A stretch of 64,000 nucleotides of DNA, from positions 25,401 to 89,400 of the forward strand of contig JASAND010021206.1 of the NCBI GenBank assembly GCA_030248195.1, read 5' to 3'. Made by a program: the position numbers and the translations under genes. The notes under the pieces were generated by a model. It was not told where the DNA came from. It was given only the letters and a program-made list of their open reading frames with translations, and ran no database searches. The stretch comes from Trissonchulus latispiculum (lineage: Eukaryota > Nematoda > Enoplea > Enoplida > Ironidae). Of the stretch, positions 40,202-51,925 are shown one piece after another. How positions within the stretch are numbered: position 1 is the first letter of the stretch; each line of letters starts with the position of its first letter.

Positions 40202-42032
40202 TCAGTCTTCAACATAAACTGATTCTGGATCAAACCGGGGAACGTCCCGGAGAATCTCTATATACGTACGAAAAAGGCGCGGATCGTGGCCTAAAACCGA
40301 AACATCTGTGGCCGCCATGGTCGCCGGAGTTGGGTGACGGACAGGCGTCGCTCGTTCGTCCTTGTGGGAAGAAACCCCCTTCTGACTGGCTTGTTGTGCA
40401 GAAAAACCCGGGGGGGGCGCCCCCCCTATCTGACGGAGGTGGTGGGTCAGAAGCCACCCATGAATTCCCCAACACAAAATCTGAAATTTGGACATTTTGT
40501 GGACTGGTCCACCGTCTGATTCGCAATTGGTACTACTGGACCGGTAACTGCTTGGTTAGGTGCCGGTACGTACGTATGAGCCGCCGATTGTAAGACAGTA
40601 GAAGTTCCAGTAGGAAACTGCGCCGGAGAATTATATACGTATACTGGATTTCCGTACATATCAACGGCATAATAGCCGCATTGTGCCGAAGGCGGCACAG
40701 GCTGTACGATTTGAGGTGTATACGTATATAACGGCTGCTGAACCGGGGATTGAGATTGGGAAAAACCCGGTATAAAAGATGACGTTTGTGACGGTTGCTG
40801 AACATTTTGAACGGCCTGTGCTTGACCAGACGGAGAAGCACGCTGAAACGTACCCTGTGGATGCTGTGCAGACGGTGGACACCAGACATGTCCTGAATTT
40901 TGACCAAAATTGGGTGATCCCCCTTGAGCACCGCTTACAAGACTGGGGACCCCCAAAGTGGGCTGCCCCACCTGTCCCCGGGACGACGAGACCAAATCAT
41001 ACCCTTGATCTGGCGTAAAATTAGACATACTCTGAGCCTGAGATTGACACTTGGGCGCGAAAGACTCAGGTCGTCCCGAGGGAGGAGGAACGGGCGCCCC
41101 CCGATTCTGACCATGTACACCCACCATTCTGTCAGGTTCTTCTGCAACGCTATCTTGAGCCTGGGGAGGGGCCACAGCTGCAGACTTTCCGGAAATGGGA
41201 GGGACTTGCTTATGTTGTAACTGAATCAAATCATTTTCAGAATTTTGGCTCAAAACAGGTTCGGGATTATTTTCCCCCGAACTTTTCTCACCCAAACTTT
41301 TCGAACTTTCCCCCCCCCCAAAAGTTCCGAAACTGTGACTGGCGCCAAACCGAGGTCTTTCCGCCTGTAATCCAAATAATTCTGCATAGCTGACAAAAGT
41401 TGCTCATCTTGCGAGTCTGAGTCGTCGATTTCAACAGAATCGTCAAAGGCGTCGAATTGGGGGCCGGGAGTGGGCATTTGCCCCTCCTGAGGCGGATCTG
41501 AAGTCTGCAGCAATTCTGGCCCCCCAGACAAAGATTTAACCGTAGTTTCCTTCCCAGAAACTACTATTTCTGGGGGAATGGCATCTGATAGCACTTGGGG
41601 GCCTCCCGACTGCGACACTGAGGACCGGGAACCCTCCGACTGCGAAACTTGGGGGCGGGTAGCCCCAGATTGTGACCGAGTCACTGGCCCCCCAAAAGTT
41701 TTACTTAGGTGACCGCCATACGGGGCCTCTGAAGATGTAGACGGGGCCGTGGAGGTAGAAACCCCCAATTGGGACTGGGTCCGCCGAGAACTTGTGGGTG
41801 GAGGGGGAATCTGGGAGGGCCCCCCTCGCCCCCCTGATCCTCAATCTGTGACTGGTTTCGCTTTAGAATTTTGCCCTTCCCATAATTGAGGGGGGATATC
41901 GGGTACGTAGCCTTCCGGTCTTCTGGGGGTCCCCCTTCCAATAGCTGGAGCGGTTCCTCCCGGACTAGCGTTGGGGGAGACACCCCCCCGACCACGACCC
42001 CCCGATTTTGCAATACTTTGCTTGGAAGCCAT
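40202..42032 (-). pseudogene. Gag-like Gln/Pro/Ser-rich protein of the LTR-type element
   Basis: Probable start MASKQSIAKSGGRGRGG at 42032 (or an upstream Met at 42162). The sequence passes through at least three frames: an acidic Ser-rich part (DSVEIDDSDSQDEQLLSAMQ), a Gln/Pro/Tyr-rich stretch, and a C-terminus DPRLFRTYIEILRDVPRFDP ending at 40202. No zinc knuckle or protease motif. Gag identity rests on position between direct repeats and composition. Confidence 0.5.
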
Positions 42033-42190
42033 GGGTCAAATTCCCTCTGTCTGAATCAACCGGTCCGTCGAAATACGATAAGAGCCCCCAAAGTTGTGCT
42101 CTTTGCTTTTCTCGCTTATCGTGCTCCCTTTTCTTCTCAGAAAAAGCTAGAACTTTGGACATCTACTGAAAAATCACGGTCGCCACTATT

Positions 42191-42605
42191 TGTGAAGTAC
42201 TGTGCGTGTACCTCTGTAATAAATTATGTCGGACTTCAGTAAAGGATTGCAAGTAGGTATTCAGTGTGTGATATCCAGTTCTAGCCAAATGAGCGAAGAT
42301 GCAAGGGTGCTGTAAATTAGCGAGTAGATTAAGGTAGAACCACTTGTGAGCCCTAGACGACCGTCCCTAAAGCTTACTACACAAAGTACACTTTCCAACT
42401 TTAGAGTAAACATACAAAACCGATAGAAAATACAAAAGGGAGCACGACAATAGAATCCAAAGAACACAAGGGAGGGCGTTACCCACTCCCGCACACCTAA
42501 ACCTTGCCCACGTCTCCTACCCAACTAATAGATCACCCAACCCCAAAGCTGACGACACTCCAACTGCCGTAAACCTACACTTTCTCTCACTTATATGTAC
42601 TTTGT
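42191..42605 (-). repeat. LTR-like direct repeat, right copy
   Basis: Read on the minus strand this is the 5' repeat relative to the reading frame. It contains ACATATAAGTGAG near its minus-strand start, a possible TATA element. Confidence 0.75.
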
Positions 42606-42808
42606 GCTAGTGGCGTAGCTAGCCTAAAAGAAATCACCTTTATCATTCATGAATAAGACAATTGTCAAAATAGCTCAAAGTTGTACAATTTAATCAGATA
42701 GAATATACTTTACACTACGCACATGAAGATAACACCACATGTATTTTTCAGTGCTGCGCTTCTGCGCAGCCAGCTACTAGTGCACTAATGGATAATATCC
42801 CACAACCT

Positions 42809-42943
42809 GGTGGAAGTGGGACTATTTACTGTGATGCTCGAACTGTGGAATTCACGGAATGGTTGGGAAATCATCCCTGCAAGCGATGGACTGTTCCCGA
42901 ATGGTTTATAGCACCGTGGAACCATTATGATTGTAGTCATTGA
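42809..42943 (+). pseudogene. right-hand CARD gene, 3' piece with core deleted
   Basis: Resumes at GGTGGAAGTGGGACTATTTA, then jumps directly to DARTVEFTEWLGNHPCKRWT through to the stop at 42941; about 290 bp encoding most of the CARD is missing. Only the left repeat retains it. Confidence 0.7.
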
Positions 42944-43606
42944 ACTTACCGTAACTGTATTTATACCTTGTATAATATGTAGTCACTTGTAAACCCTGTA
43001 TGCTGTATACTGCTTGAAATAAAATTTTTCCGCCAGTTCGCCTGGCTTACCTTAACATTATCTCTACAACAATCATGGTTCCGGCCACATACAGCACGGA
43101 GCTTACTTTGCAGAGGAAAACTAAGCTCATATTTGAATTCTACATGGTCGAAAACCCCCTAGATAAACTTTTCCCGTTAAGAATAAACAATTTTCAAATT
43201 TAAGCTTGGGTCAGCCATGGTTCCGGTCGAGGGCCACTTGCAGCGTGGAGCTTAGGTTGTAGAGGAAAACTAAGCGCATATTTGAATTCTACATGGTCGA
43301 AAACCCCCTAGATAAACTTTTCCCGTTAAAAATAGAGAAACTTTAATTTTAAGCTTGGGTCAGCCATGGTTCCGGTCTCCAAGAAGCTACAGCGGAGCCT
43401 CTTACACCAGCGCCACATGCACCACATTCACCACATCCTCCTCCTCCCCCAGCGCCACATGCACCACATTCACCACATTCACCACATCCTCCTCCTCCTC
43501 CCCCAGCGCCACATGCACCACATTCACCACATTCACCACATTCACCACATCCTCCTCCTCCTCCTCCTCCCCCAAGCGCGACCTGTGGTGCGGACCTATT
43601 ACTACT

Positions 43607-43612
43607 GGTAAA
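43607..43612. other. right target-site duplication of the Polinton
   Basis: GGTAAA directly after TACTACT. Confidence 0.9.
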
Positions 43613-43867
43613 AACTTGGGTGTTTTCTGCTAAAAAGTATATACCCTCAAAATTTTGAAATCGTAGACTCAAAAAACCCAAAATTACGGTATTTGTTACT
43701 AAAACTTCATTTTTCCACATAATGAACAATAATGTTAAATTTCCTAAATTTTCTACGAAAAATTTCTCCCCCCCCCCTCCAATATAAAACCGGCAGTGAC
43801 TGATTCCAACCACCCACATTTTGAGTTATGTTAACCTGGGGAGGGGGGATTCCCTGAAGGTGAAAAT
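43613..43867. other. intergenic, no feature recognised
   Basis: AT-rich DNA immediately right of the Polinton duplication, with a C8 tract. No gene. Confidence 0.4.
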
Positions 43868-44093
43868 CAAATTGAGGTCAAGCTGATTGGCCTATAATTT
43901 TGGGGGTCGGAAGAGCACCCCTTCCGTTTAAAAACAGGAACAATTATTCCATCTTTCCGGGTAGCAGGCAAGACACCCGTGTTTATAGACATTTGGAAGA
44001 TAATGTATTGGGACATTGCTAATACGTCTGCCATTGTCTTAAGTAGTATAGGCGGTATACTATCAGCACCTGTTAAAAATTTTGAGGGTGTCT
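43868..44093 (-). pseudogene. non-LTR retrotransposon RT fragment
   Basis: One open minus-strand frame reads PSKFLTGADSIPPILLKTMA, then GVLPATRKDGIIVPVFKRKG and PQNYRPISLTSI, the RT blocks 1-2a of a Jockey/CR1-type LINE. It ends at the TTAA where a GGTGGT element begins, and breaks down after TSI. A different LINE from those at 20 and 24 kb. Confidence 0.75.
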
Positions 44094-44097
44094 TTAA

Positions 44098-45045
44098 GGT
44101 GGTGGTATCCTTTTGAGCAGTGCTTTTGTGGTGATTTTTTAAAACGCTCTAACTTCCGCAATTTGGGAGTTGGAAAGAGCTTTGTACATCGTTCTAAAGC
44201 TTATAATCAGGACTTTGAGCTTACGAAACTAGCAAAATTATTAAAAAATTAGCAAACATTTTCTGACATAACGGCTAAATATAGACCAAAAATTTTAGAA
44301 CATTGATTTTTCAAAACTGCGGAACCAGCCAAAATTTCTTTTTGCGCTATCATGAGAGGACAAATGGGCCGACGGACGTTTTTTGGGGTTTTGCTCAGTA
44401 TCACTCAACGGTTGAGAAAATTCACAAAATGCACAGAAGCACTAAACTTTGCGCTAGATTTTCTCGAAACTGGGAACGTTTTAGCCAAAACCAAGAAAAA
44501 CGTCCCTCCGCAAAAGTACGAATTCCCATTTTGCCGAAAATCTCCGGAATCTGTCGAGCAGTTTTTGAGAAATCGATGTTCAAAACAATAACCGTAGTTT
44601 TGCAAAAATGGTTTTCCAGCCAAATGTCTAGCTGAAAGCAATAAAGTCCGGCTAATATGGATTCATAAAAATGTGCATTTTGACTCTGTATCGATTGAGT
44701 ATAAATTAGCCAAATTTCTCTTTAACATGTGCCAGTAATTTTCAATTTTGAAAAAACTGATTTTCTCGAAAATGGCCATTTTTTGACCCTCAAAATGGTT
44801 TTTTGCTTATGCTGACTTAACCACTGGAGATAGCTCAAAGGTTTTAAAAGCAAAAATGTCCATTATGTGTCCTCTTTCCAGCCATAACAACCATTCCCGT
44901 TTCTGGTCTACTTACTGGAAGCCTCAGGCCAAAATCCAAAACTTTCTTATCTTTTGGCATAAAAATCCGCGATTGGTCATTAGACTGTTAATGAGCATGG
45001 AAATAGGTTGTTTCGCAAGTTTTAGCTATTGCGTAAAGGATTAAA
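44098..45045. mobile_element. TTAA element, GGTGGTGGTATCC terminus (family member 1)
   Basis: Starts after TTAA (44094-44097) with GGTGGTGGTATCCTTTTG and is about 70-80% similar, in the same orientation, to 54573-55553 over its whole length. The right end is diverged or truncated near 45045. Small ORFs such as 44352-44591 are also present in the other copy but carry no known domain and have stops. Confidence 0.6.
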
Positions 45046-45516
45046 GCCGTAGGAGTCAACAAGCAGAAGTTGTGTGCAAAACTTATTGAGTAAGCTATGG
45101 TGCTGAGACTGTAGCCTTTTCCTGAGGTTGCATATATAGTTTCTCCGAAGATGATGTAATCCAATGTCGGCAGATACTCGGCCATCAGTTATTGTACGAG
45201 AAAAATGTGAAACGTTTCTTGTGACATTAGCGAAAGAGAAGGACTTTCCACAATTTCTAAGAATTCCAAAATTTGACACTTCTTCCCTGAATACGTATTT
45301 CGGATGCTTATTGTCTAACCATGTTTGATACAGTCTGAGTTCGAGATTTTCCAAATTGTCATTCGTTAAAGGCTGCTTAGCATCTAAGCCGTGCTGTTTA
45401 ACTTGCAACAAAGGAAAGCTGTGGATACAGAATAATGTGAAATGCTTATCACATGGACGACGATTCTTCATTATTTCTACAGAAATTCTGACGGAGCTAC
45501 CAAAAAATACGGCCAA
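45046..45516 (-). CDS. unknown ORF remnant
   Basis: Minus-strand frame of up to 164 codons (45516-45022) with non-repeat-like sequence, for example LELRLYQTWLDNKHPKYVFR and NLRKRLQSQHHSLLNKFCTQ. I recognise no domain. It may be part of the same LINE as the RT fragment beyond the inserted element, or an unrelated exon; neither is shown. Confidence 0.25.
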
Positions 45517-48500
45517 ACTTGTTATGAATACACCTAGTTAGTTTAGTTAGTGGAATCTGTAAATCTAGATTTTCATTCCTTCATTTTAAGAATTTTCATT
45601 CCTTCATTTTGACAAAAATCACGCTTAGCAGGTTCCTAATTTGCATATTGGACCTGAGTAAGATTAGAAGTTTGTTGACAGGATCTTGAAGCAGCCAGGA
45701 ATGTAATGCATGCGTATGTACTTCACTGATATGCACACAACTATGAAACCAAACCCTCCTGTATGCTCAACAAGTGAACCAAATTGACAACACAGTTTTA
45801 ACGTGCATCTGCTTAAGGTGGTAGTACCACTACCGGGGTGGACCTTGAGCAGATACTGTGAACTAAAAACTTAGTCAATCGGCTTGAAATTTGGCACATT
45901 TGTTCTTTATCATGTTTTGCATCAAATGCGCTTGCCTGCAACGTTGTGGGGGGCTGGCTTGCAGTCTATACAAGAGGAAATGTATTAAACGTTTTGAATT
46001 TCAATAGCTCCTTCATTGTTTTATAAATTTGTTTGAAATTTTCCATGCAAGCTTTATTAATTTATACGCTCGGGCCGTTTTTTATTTTTCGTAAAAGTGC
46101 ATTTTCGATTTCTTAGCTTATTTTGAAATGTTGTATATTCTATATCTTGCCTCCTACTGCGTTTTTCCAAAAACAAAGAAAACGGCCTGAGCGTATGCAG
46201 ATATAATACATATGGTCAAGGTTGATTGAAGCAGTGACGAGAAAATAAAAAACCCAAGAATTCGCAACTTTTCATTGTTTGCTTTGGTTTTAGGTATTCA
46301 CTATGCTTTTAACCAGCTGCATAGAATTTTTGTTAACTAACACATAAGCAACACAATGACAACCTCTATAATCCAATATATTTAGTGTTTGTATAAAATG
46401 ATCTAACATTACATTTGTAATGGAAAAGGCAAAATAAAAACCTGAAACGACCAAGAAAAGCTCAGCTTGTTGTAGATTGCGATTTTGATGGAAGTGATTT
46501 AAGATTTTCATGTACTAGTTATGAGTGGCGTGCCTGTGAAATCTTGATGTGAGCTGTGAAACGTCCAAGCATTGTATAAAGTAACTGTCCTGTAATCACC
46601 AGAGTTGCCAGTCAGTGTGAAATCCCCCCAGAAACTCATTATTAGGGACATAGGTTCTGGTATAGATAGGAAGAATAAGGCTAAAAGTAGCATTACTCTC
46701 ACGCAAATGACACGAAAATGGAATAGAACCTCAGTGGAATGTAGGCTAAGGAAGTTTGGGTAGGTTATCAGTCAGTAATGGAGGGGTCGTTACCCTTCCC
46801 GGGTCAGTAATAGGCCCTAATATGATTTTCCGTATAACGGAAGAGTCGTTACTCTTCCCAGGCCACGAATAAGGCCTCGCATTGTCAAGAAGCCAGCTAA
46901 AAACTGATTAAAAGAACTGAAAATTATCCAAGAAAAACGAATCCAACGAAAGAAGTTGGTTAATAACCAGCAATTTAGTAAGAAACGTCGAGTTTAAAAC
47001 ATTTTATGCAGCTAATAAGTGCGAATATTGGATGATGGGTCAAAATAAGGCCATAATTTGTCCACTAGTAGCATGGAATAGTGTTAATTGGTGTTCATAG
47101 GTGTTAATTAGGCTTAATTTGCATTAGTTAGGTGATAATTAGTCAATTAGTCAGATTTTTGGTCAAAATATAAGTTGGTTTTATCTGAAAGGCAATTCTC
47201 TGCTGATTCCAAAACTCCAAACCCGGTCACCTAACTCCCAATATTGCGAAAGTTATAAGTAAAAGAAGTTTTGATTAGTTGCATTTTAATTTTGTAATAT
47301 TGGCCTTAAGTGACCTTATAACAATGAGTAACAGTGTGTGAGGTTACGCCCATTCATGTTTCCATTCATTCTTTGAGCCTCTGCTGGCTCTCTCCCAGCG
47401 GAGACTTGCCTCGCAGAGAAGGACTTAACACACACCTTAGGCGTGCAATTACGTTCGGAGGGGGCTTAACTCCCTCCCTAATAATTTAAAAGAAGAGAAA
47501 ATTGTTAGTCTTAGGTAGTTAGGTACGTAGATTAATAATATTTAACTTTTATTCTCTAGAAAATTACGTAGCTATTAGTATGCATATTTTTTACGCAACA
47601 ATTGCCCTTCCGTTTCTTTTTCAGCGAGACTTAGAGTCTTGGCGAGGAAGGACAATTGTTGCTGAGATCAACGGGCGGCTTCCCTTGTCTACGGCCGAAA
47701 AGTCAAGTCCAAAAGGAAAGAAAGGGGCTAGGAGACAAGGGAATGCCCAAAAATAATAAACATAAATTTTACTAAATAACACGGCCAAGTTGGCAATTAA
47801 TATTTATTTTTCCATATTCGGCCCCGAGAGGCCTGTGTTTTGTACATTTCAGTTTTTTGATTCATGAAATTTAATTTTTAAAGTCAGAAATTTCCCCTTT
47901 GGTTGCCTTTACGTGGTAACCAAAAAGTCTGCAAAGTTTCCCAAAATTCAGCTTGGGAAATCCATCAAATTAGGGTCAGTTGGAGGGTCATAATTCCTTG
48001 TTCTCGTTAATCTCCCCTCCAACGGACCAGCCGCGTGGCCAGCCCGAGTTGGGCACACGCTTTAAGATAGGGAGCTTCCAGAAATTTCTGGAAGCCCCAA
48101 TAAAAGTCAAAGGAAACCCGACGAAAGGCAAACACCAGTGAGCTGTCAGACTCCTGTCAGCTCACTGGAGAAATTCAAATCTCAGTCAGTGTTCGTCTGA
48201 GGTTGGCCGAGAGCGGCCGTGTTTTCTCTCGCTAGCAGTACGCTTTCCCGTTGTGCCAGCGATTTGGCCGGGAACAAAAAGCGTACTTAGGACTCGAGTT
48301 AGGGGCCCCTTCTGACCCACACTGGTCAGAAGGGATGATCTGAGCTTACACGACGAACACCGCACGTTGAGGGCCAAATGAGCGCACTATGCTCGGCCAG
48401 AAACTACACACTAGGAACGCAAATTTAGGGATTTTTAAAAAGGCCCTTTTGGCCTAAAACTTCGTTTTTGGGTGGCCTTCGGGCCTTGATTTGTACTGCT

Positions 48501-50031
48501 TTCATCAACCAAGCCACGGCCTGAAAGGCCTTAATTTTTACAGGGGCTTACGCCCAAAATATTTTGTGTGTACTGCTGTTCTCGGGATTGCAATGAAGTG
48601 TGGGATTTTGAGTGGGGACCCACCCCTAAGTTGAGATAGGAGGTCCCATGGTTACGACCTCATATTCAGAACTGAGTTAAGTTTAGGGAATAATTCTCCC
48701 CACAGCCGGCAATTAGGAATTGCCGGCCGTAATTGCAAAGTAGGCGCTACCGATGTCACAAAACGTTGTTTGTAACTGTCTGTAATTGTGAATTATAACC
48801 TTGTGTAGGTCGGCAACCAAAAGTATTAGGAAACTAAAACTCTGAATCGTTCTAACTACTAATTATCAGTGGTTTTAAAGGGAATGGCCGGCTTCCCCGT
48901 TATTAATTTAATAGATTTGAAGCTGTCCTTAGCGGAATGTGTTTGCGTAGTCTTGTTGTAGTAATAATTGCCCGAGCAATTATTACTCGTTCCGTTTTCC
49001 TTAAACTACCAAAGTTTCAGAAATCCAACAAAATCCCCTTTTATCAAATTTATAAAGTTCCAAAGTTTGAAGCAAATACTGGAAGATGTGAATCAAAGTT
49101 AATCCAGAATCAGGGCAAAAATATGCATACTACAAGTAGGTAGGTTTTGTTAAGGAGTAGTTAGGCCTTGTTATGTCTGTATAATCGTATGTGTCAATAT
49201 TGTAGTAATTTGTGGTGTGAATGAGACCCCCCAAATTTACGTAAGTGGCTCCTTGAGTAAACCCCTCATGGAGCGTGAGGTTTCAAGGCTAGCCCTGTTT
49301 TGTAGAGTGTAAGTTATGAATCAAAATCGGACGATTGCGAGTGTGCATGAGGGCATACCATGTAAACCCCCTTTGTCTGATGAGGGTATTGGGACTGCCA
49401 GAGTGAATGAGTAAAATATTCAGATAGTAGGCAGGAAGAATGGGCCAAATTGAGTAGCAATTTGGACCCAAAACATAGCTAAATTAAAGTCAGTAACGTC
49501 TGTTGGTTGGATGTGCAATCGCTGTGAAAGTGCTAATTTTGGGAGTGAAAGTCGTAGGAAATTTATATAGAAATATTGGTATATTCGGCGATTCAGAGCA
49601 GCTTTTGCAGCCTAGGGTCACGGGGACCCCGAATTAGGTCTACCAAGTCTGTTGGGTTTCCGGTCATCCGTGTAGGTTGCCCTGCGATTAGGGGGCGGAT
49701 GAGCCGCATTCATGGAATCCAGAAATAGCCGAATCAAGGCCATAACAGAATAGTTTAAATTATTACGAAATTAATCACGGTTTAGCAAAATACGTTAGAC
49801 ATCCGATTAGCGGACTAGTAGTTTGTTCAGCTCTAGGTAGGAAAATGTCTGTAGTCTTGTTGTATCAATTAGCTGGAATTCTTAATAATTGGGAAATAGT
49901 TAGGTCTAGCTAGAATAGGGGTATTAATGGTCTTGGCCTAAAAATTATCATGGGCTCACGGTCGTTACCGTAATCATTTGACTTCCCGTGTCAGAGGCCA
50001 AAAGATGAGCCAAGCTAAGAGAAAAGAAGTA

Positions 50032-50104
50032 GACCCGTACTGAGATTCGAACTCAGGTTCTCTGGATTAATAGGTCCAGTGCTCATCCATTGAGCTATAC
50101 GGGT
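50032..50104 (-). tRNA. tRNA-like sequence with 8-nt anticodon loop
   Basis: Acceptor ACCCGTA/TACGGGT, D stem GCTC/GAGC, anticodon stem CTGGA/TCCAG, T stem CTGAG/CTCAG with TTCGAAT loop all pair fully. The anticodon loop CCTATTAA has eight bases, one too many, so the anticodon is ambiguous (ATT if U33 is the only loop T before it). Probably a tRNA pseudogene or a tRNA-derived element part; perfect stems mean it could be recent. Confidence 0.5.
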
Positions 50105-51098
50105 TACAATTAGAACAAGTTCAGGCTAGCCTATATAAGGAAACAATTTAGCAACCCAGCACGCGTGCAGTCAATTAATACCTTATATGTGTAAATTATG
50201 CATATGTAGGGGTAAACTTTAATTATGTTTTTCTCACTAATTACTTAACATTTTTTGGTGCTGTAAGCACAAAAATGTTCAGTTTTTCAAGCTCTACAAG
50301 AATATATAACTTTTACTTAAATTCGTTTTCATCGAAATTTTGCCAGTTTATATGCCAGTTTTGCACGAATGCAATTATGTGCTCGTGTGAAAGGGTGGTA
50401 GTACGCGCAACTGCCGCTCGGCTGGCTGCTGGGGTTGCCAGCACCGGATCGAATAGCGGTTCGGCACGTCCCCTGTTAGGGCACTAGGATAAGGGGTAGG
50501 TAGATTTAGAAGCAGATGTAGTTCCGTAGGTCGGTAGGTAGGTAAGTAGGGACTGCGTAGAATGGCTGCTGAGACAGTGAGTGAGTGAGTTTTTGTATTT
50601 TTGCATAAACTGAGGAAAATTAATCACATGCGAAAACTCACTCACAATCAGCCAGTAGGTTTTATTTTAAGTTTATTATTTCAGTCCCAAACCTGCCAAT
50701 AAACCATTAATAGGGATTGTACATTAAAACACCAGGTAATTGTAAGTCAACATTAATATTACGTAGGCTTTAGTCAGTTAGCATAAGTAGGTAGGTAGGC
50801 ATTAGTTAAGGCAATTATTGTTGTAAGTATTTAGCAAGTGACCATCTTCCAATATCCGAAGTGCACTATAAAAATGTCCAGTTTCATACGTGTATTTGAT
50901 CTAATCTTGGTTACGGGAAATGAACTCATTTCCCGTGACAAATCAACAAAAATCAGGCCAGATACAGGCGAAAACGTTAATATTGGCCAGTATTATTGTT
51001 TGCTCTGAAGATTGTGCAAAAGTTAGTCAGAATCAGTGTTTTCACGTTAAAACGGCCCTAGAAGGCCGGTCTTTGCGAGGAAAGGACAAAAGCAAACG

Positions 51099-51431
51099 AT
51101 GTCTGAATATAGGCCGCAAAGAGCGCATTTTTCGTACAGTTTTAAGAATGTTTCGTCTAGTTACAAGTTCAGTCAGGCCCAGCCGGGGCCCAAGGTGGAA
51201 ACCTTACGAATCAGTTTGTCCAAACAGGACATTACGACAACATTAACTAAATTCTGCGAATATAAGCTAACAGAGGCCGGGAAGGCCCAATTGGTGACAA
51301 GAAGTTACCAGAAACGGTTACTATTGTCAAAAAAGGCAATAACCAACGGTTTTCAGTCAATTCTTCAAGTTGCAAGTTCAAATGGGGCCCAAAATGTGCA
51401 TTTTGGGCCCGGAAAGCAAAGGAACGAGTAA
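51099..51431 (+). CDS. unknown ORF (110 aa) in the hairpin-dense segment
   Basis: Starts MSEYRPQRAHFSYSFKNVSS and continues KVETLRISLSKQDITTTLTK to a stop at 51429. Basic, helical-looking, with no internal repeat. One of the hairpins (51387) lies inside its 3' end, giving NGAQNVHFGPG. No family recognised; coding status unproven. An overlapping frame (50920-51246) is likely a shadow. Confidence 0.25.
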   Translation: MSEYRPQRAHFSYSFKNVSSSYKFSQAQPGPKVETLRISLSKQDITTTLTKFCEYKLTEAGKAQLVTRSYQKRLLLSKKAITNGFQSILQVASSNGAQNVHFGPGKQRNE

Positions 51432-51823
51432 TGGTTGCTGGGTTCGATTCCCGCACCATAATCTTGTACTAATGGGTTTTAACCCATTTGATTCAGGTGC
51501 GGAGACGAAGCTACGCTGCTCTATCCGAATCTGAACTGCCCGTGGATCGTAGTCTTGTGTCTCTCAGATAGTCATACTCAGTTGCTCAGTTATTGGACCG
51601 CAGAAGTCCGGATCAGTGTCAGTCAGTCAGTTAATCAGTCAGTCGGGATCAGTCAATTTTGGAAGGTACATAGACGGCCTGTATTGCCGAGTAGCGGATT
51701 AAGACAGAGACAGCGAGCGTAGCACCGCCTGATCAAAGTGGGAGGTTAAACCGGAAACCGAAAAGCCAAAACCAGATTCTTGTGAAAAAGGACAAAAACC
51801 CTATCTATCTTTTCAATCTCATC

Positions 51824-51925
51824 ATGAATTCAACTGTTTTCGTCATCAACTTCATGTCGGGAGGCGTCTCCCTTGTCTCTGGCCTAAGCGCCACATACCC
51901 ATCAGTGAAGAAGAAGAAGCCGTAG
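51824..51925 (+). CDS. small hydrophobic ORF (33 aa), speculative
   Basis: Reads MNSTVFVINFMSGGVSLVSG then a KKKKP C-terminus. A hydrophobic first half with a lysine tail could be a short membrane peptide, but 33 codons can arise by chance. Confidence 0.15.
   Translation: MNSTVFVINFMSGGVSLVSGLSATYPSVKKKKP

Larger units (their letters stand above)
39735..42804 (-). mobile_element. LTR-type element in the right inverted repeat, 4-bp target duplication ACCT
   Basis: Begins TGTGAAGTACTG, ends ATCCCACA (TG...CA), flanked by ACCT (39731-39734 and 42805-42808); the left repeat shows the empty site. Direct repeats of about 439 and 415 bp (39735-40173, 42191-42605) look like LTRs; the first has a 24-bp extra piece. 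The last 199 bp (42606-42804) lies outside the matched repeat and may contain a small MITE. The internal region holds one decayed reading frame on the minus strand and no RT, integrase or protease. A non-autonomous or deleted LTR element. Confidence 0.75.
28249..43606. mobile_element. Maverick/Polinton element, complete insertion, internally defective
   Basis: Starts AGTAGTAAGGTCCGCACCAC, ends with the inverted equivalent GGTGCGGACCTATTACTACT, and is flanked by a perfect GGTAAA duplication (28243-28248, 43607-43612). AG...CT ends and a 6-bp duplication are Polinton hallmarks. Long inverted repeats (left 28249-30573, right 38491-43606 including an insertion) enclose a plus-strand block of virion and packaging genes facing a minus-strand polymerase fragment. 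No catalytic DNA polymerase B domain is present, so this copy cannot self-replicate unaided. Length 15,358 bp, in the usual 15-20 kb range even though it contains 3 kb of foreign LTR-type DNA. Confidence 0.95.
38491..43606. repeat. right long inverted repeat of the Polinton, interrupted
   Basis: Reverse complement of the left repeat from 38491 outward, interrupted by a 3,070-bp inserted block (39735-42804) and lacking about 290 bp of the CARD gene near 42825. Includes the mirror minisatellite at 38965-39440 and the terminal GGA/TGTGGTGAA block at about 43413-43575. Confidence 0.85.

Noticed and set aside
42606..42804. Separate MITE with CTAGTGGCGTAGCTAG ends in the LTR-type element
   Set aside because: Ends match only partly and no convincing target duplication was found, so it was left inside the element description.
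51426..51456. tRNA T-arm (TTCGATT loop) near 51440
   Set aside because: Only a single imperfect hairpin (ATGGTTGCTGGG / CCCGCACCAT) is present; no D or anticodon arm precedes it. It is one of the local hairpins.
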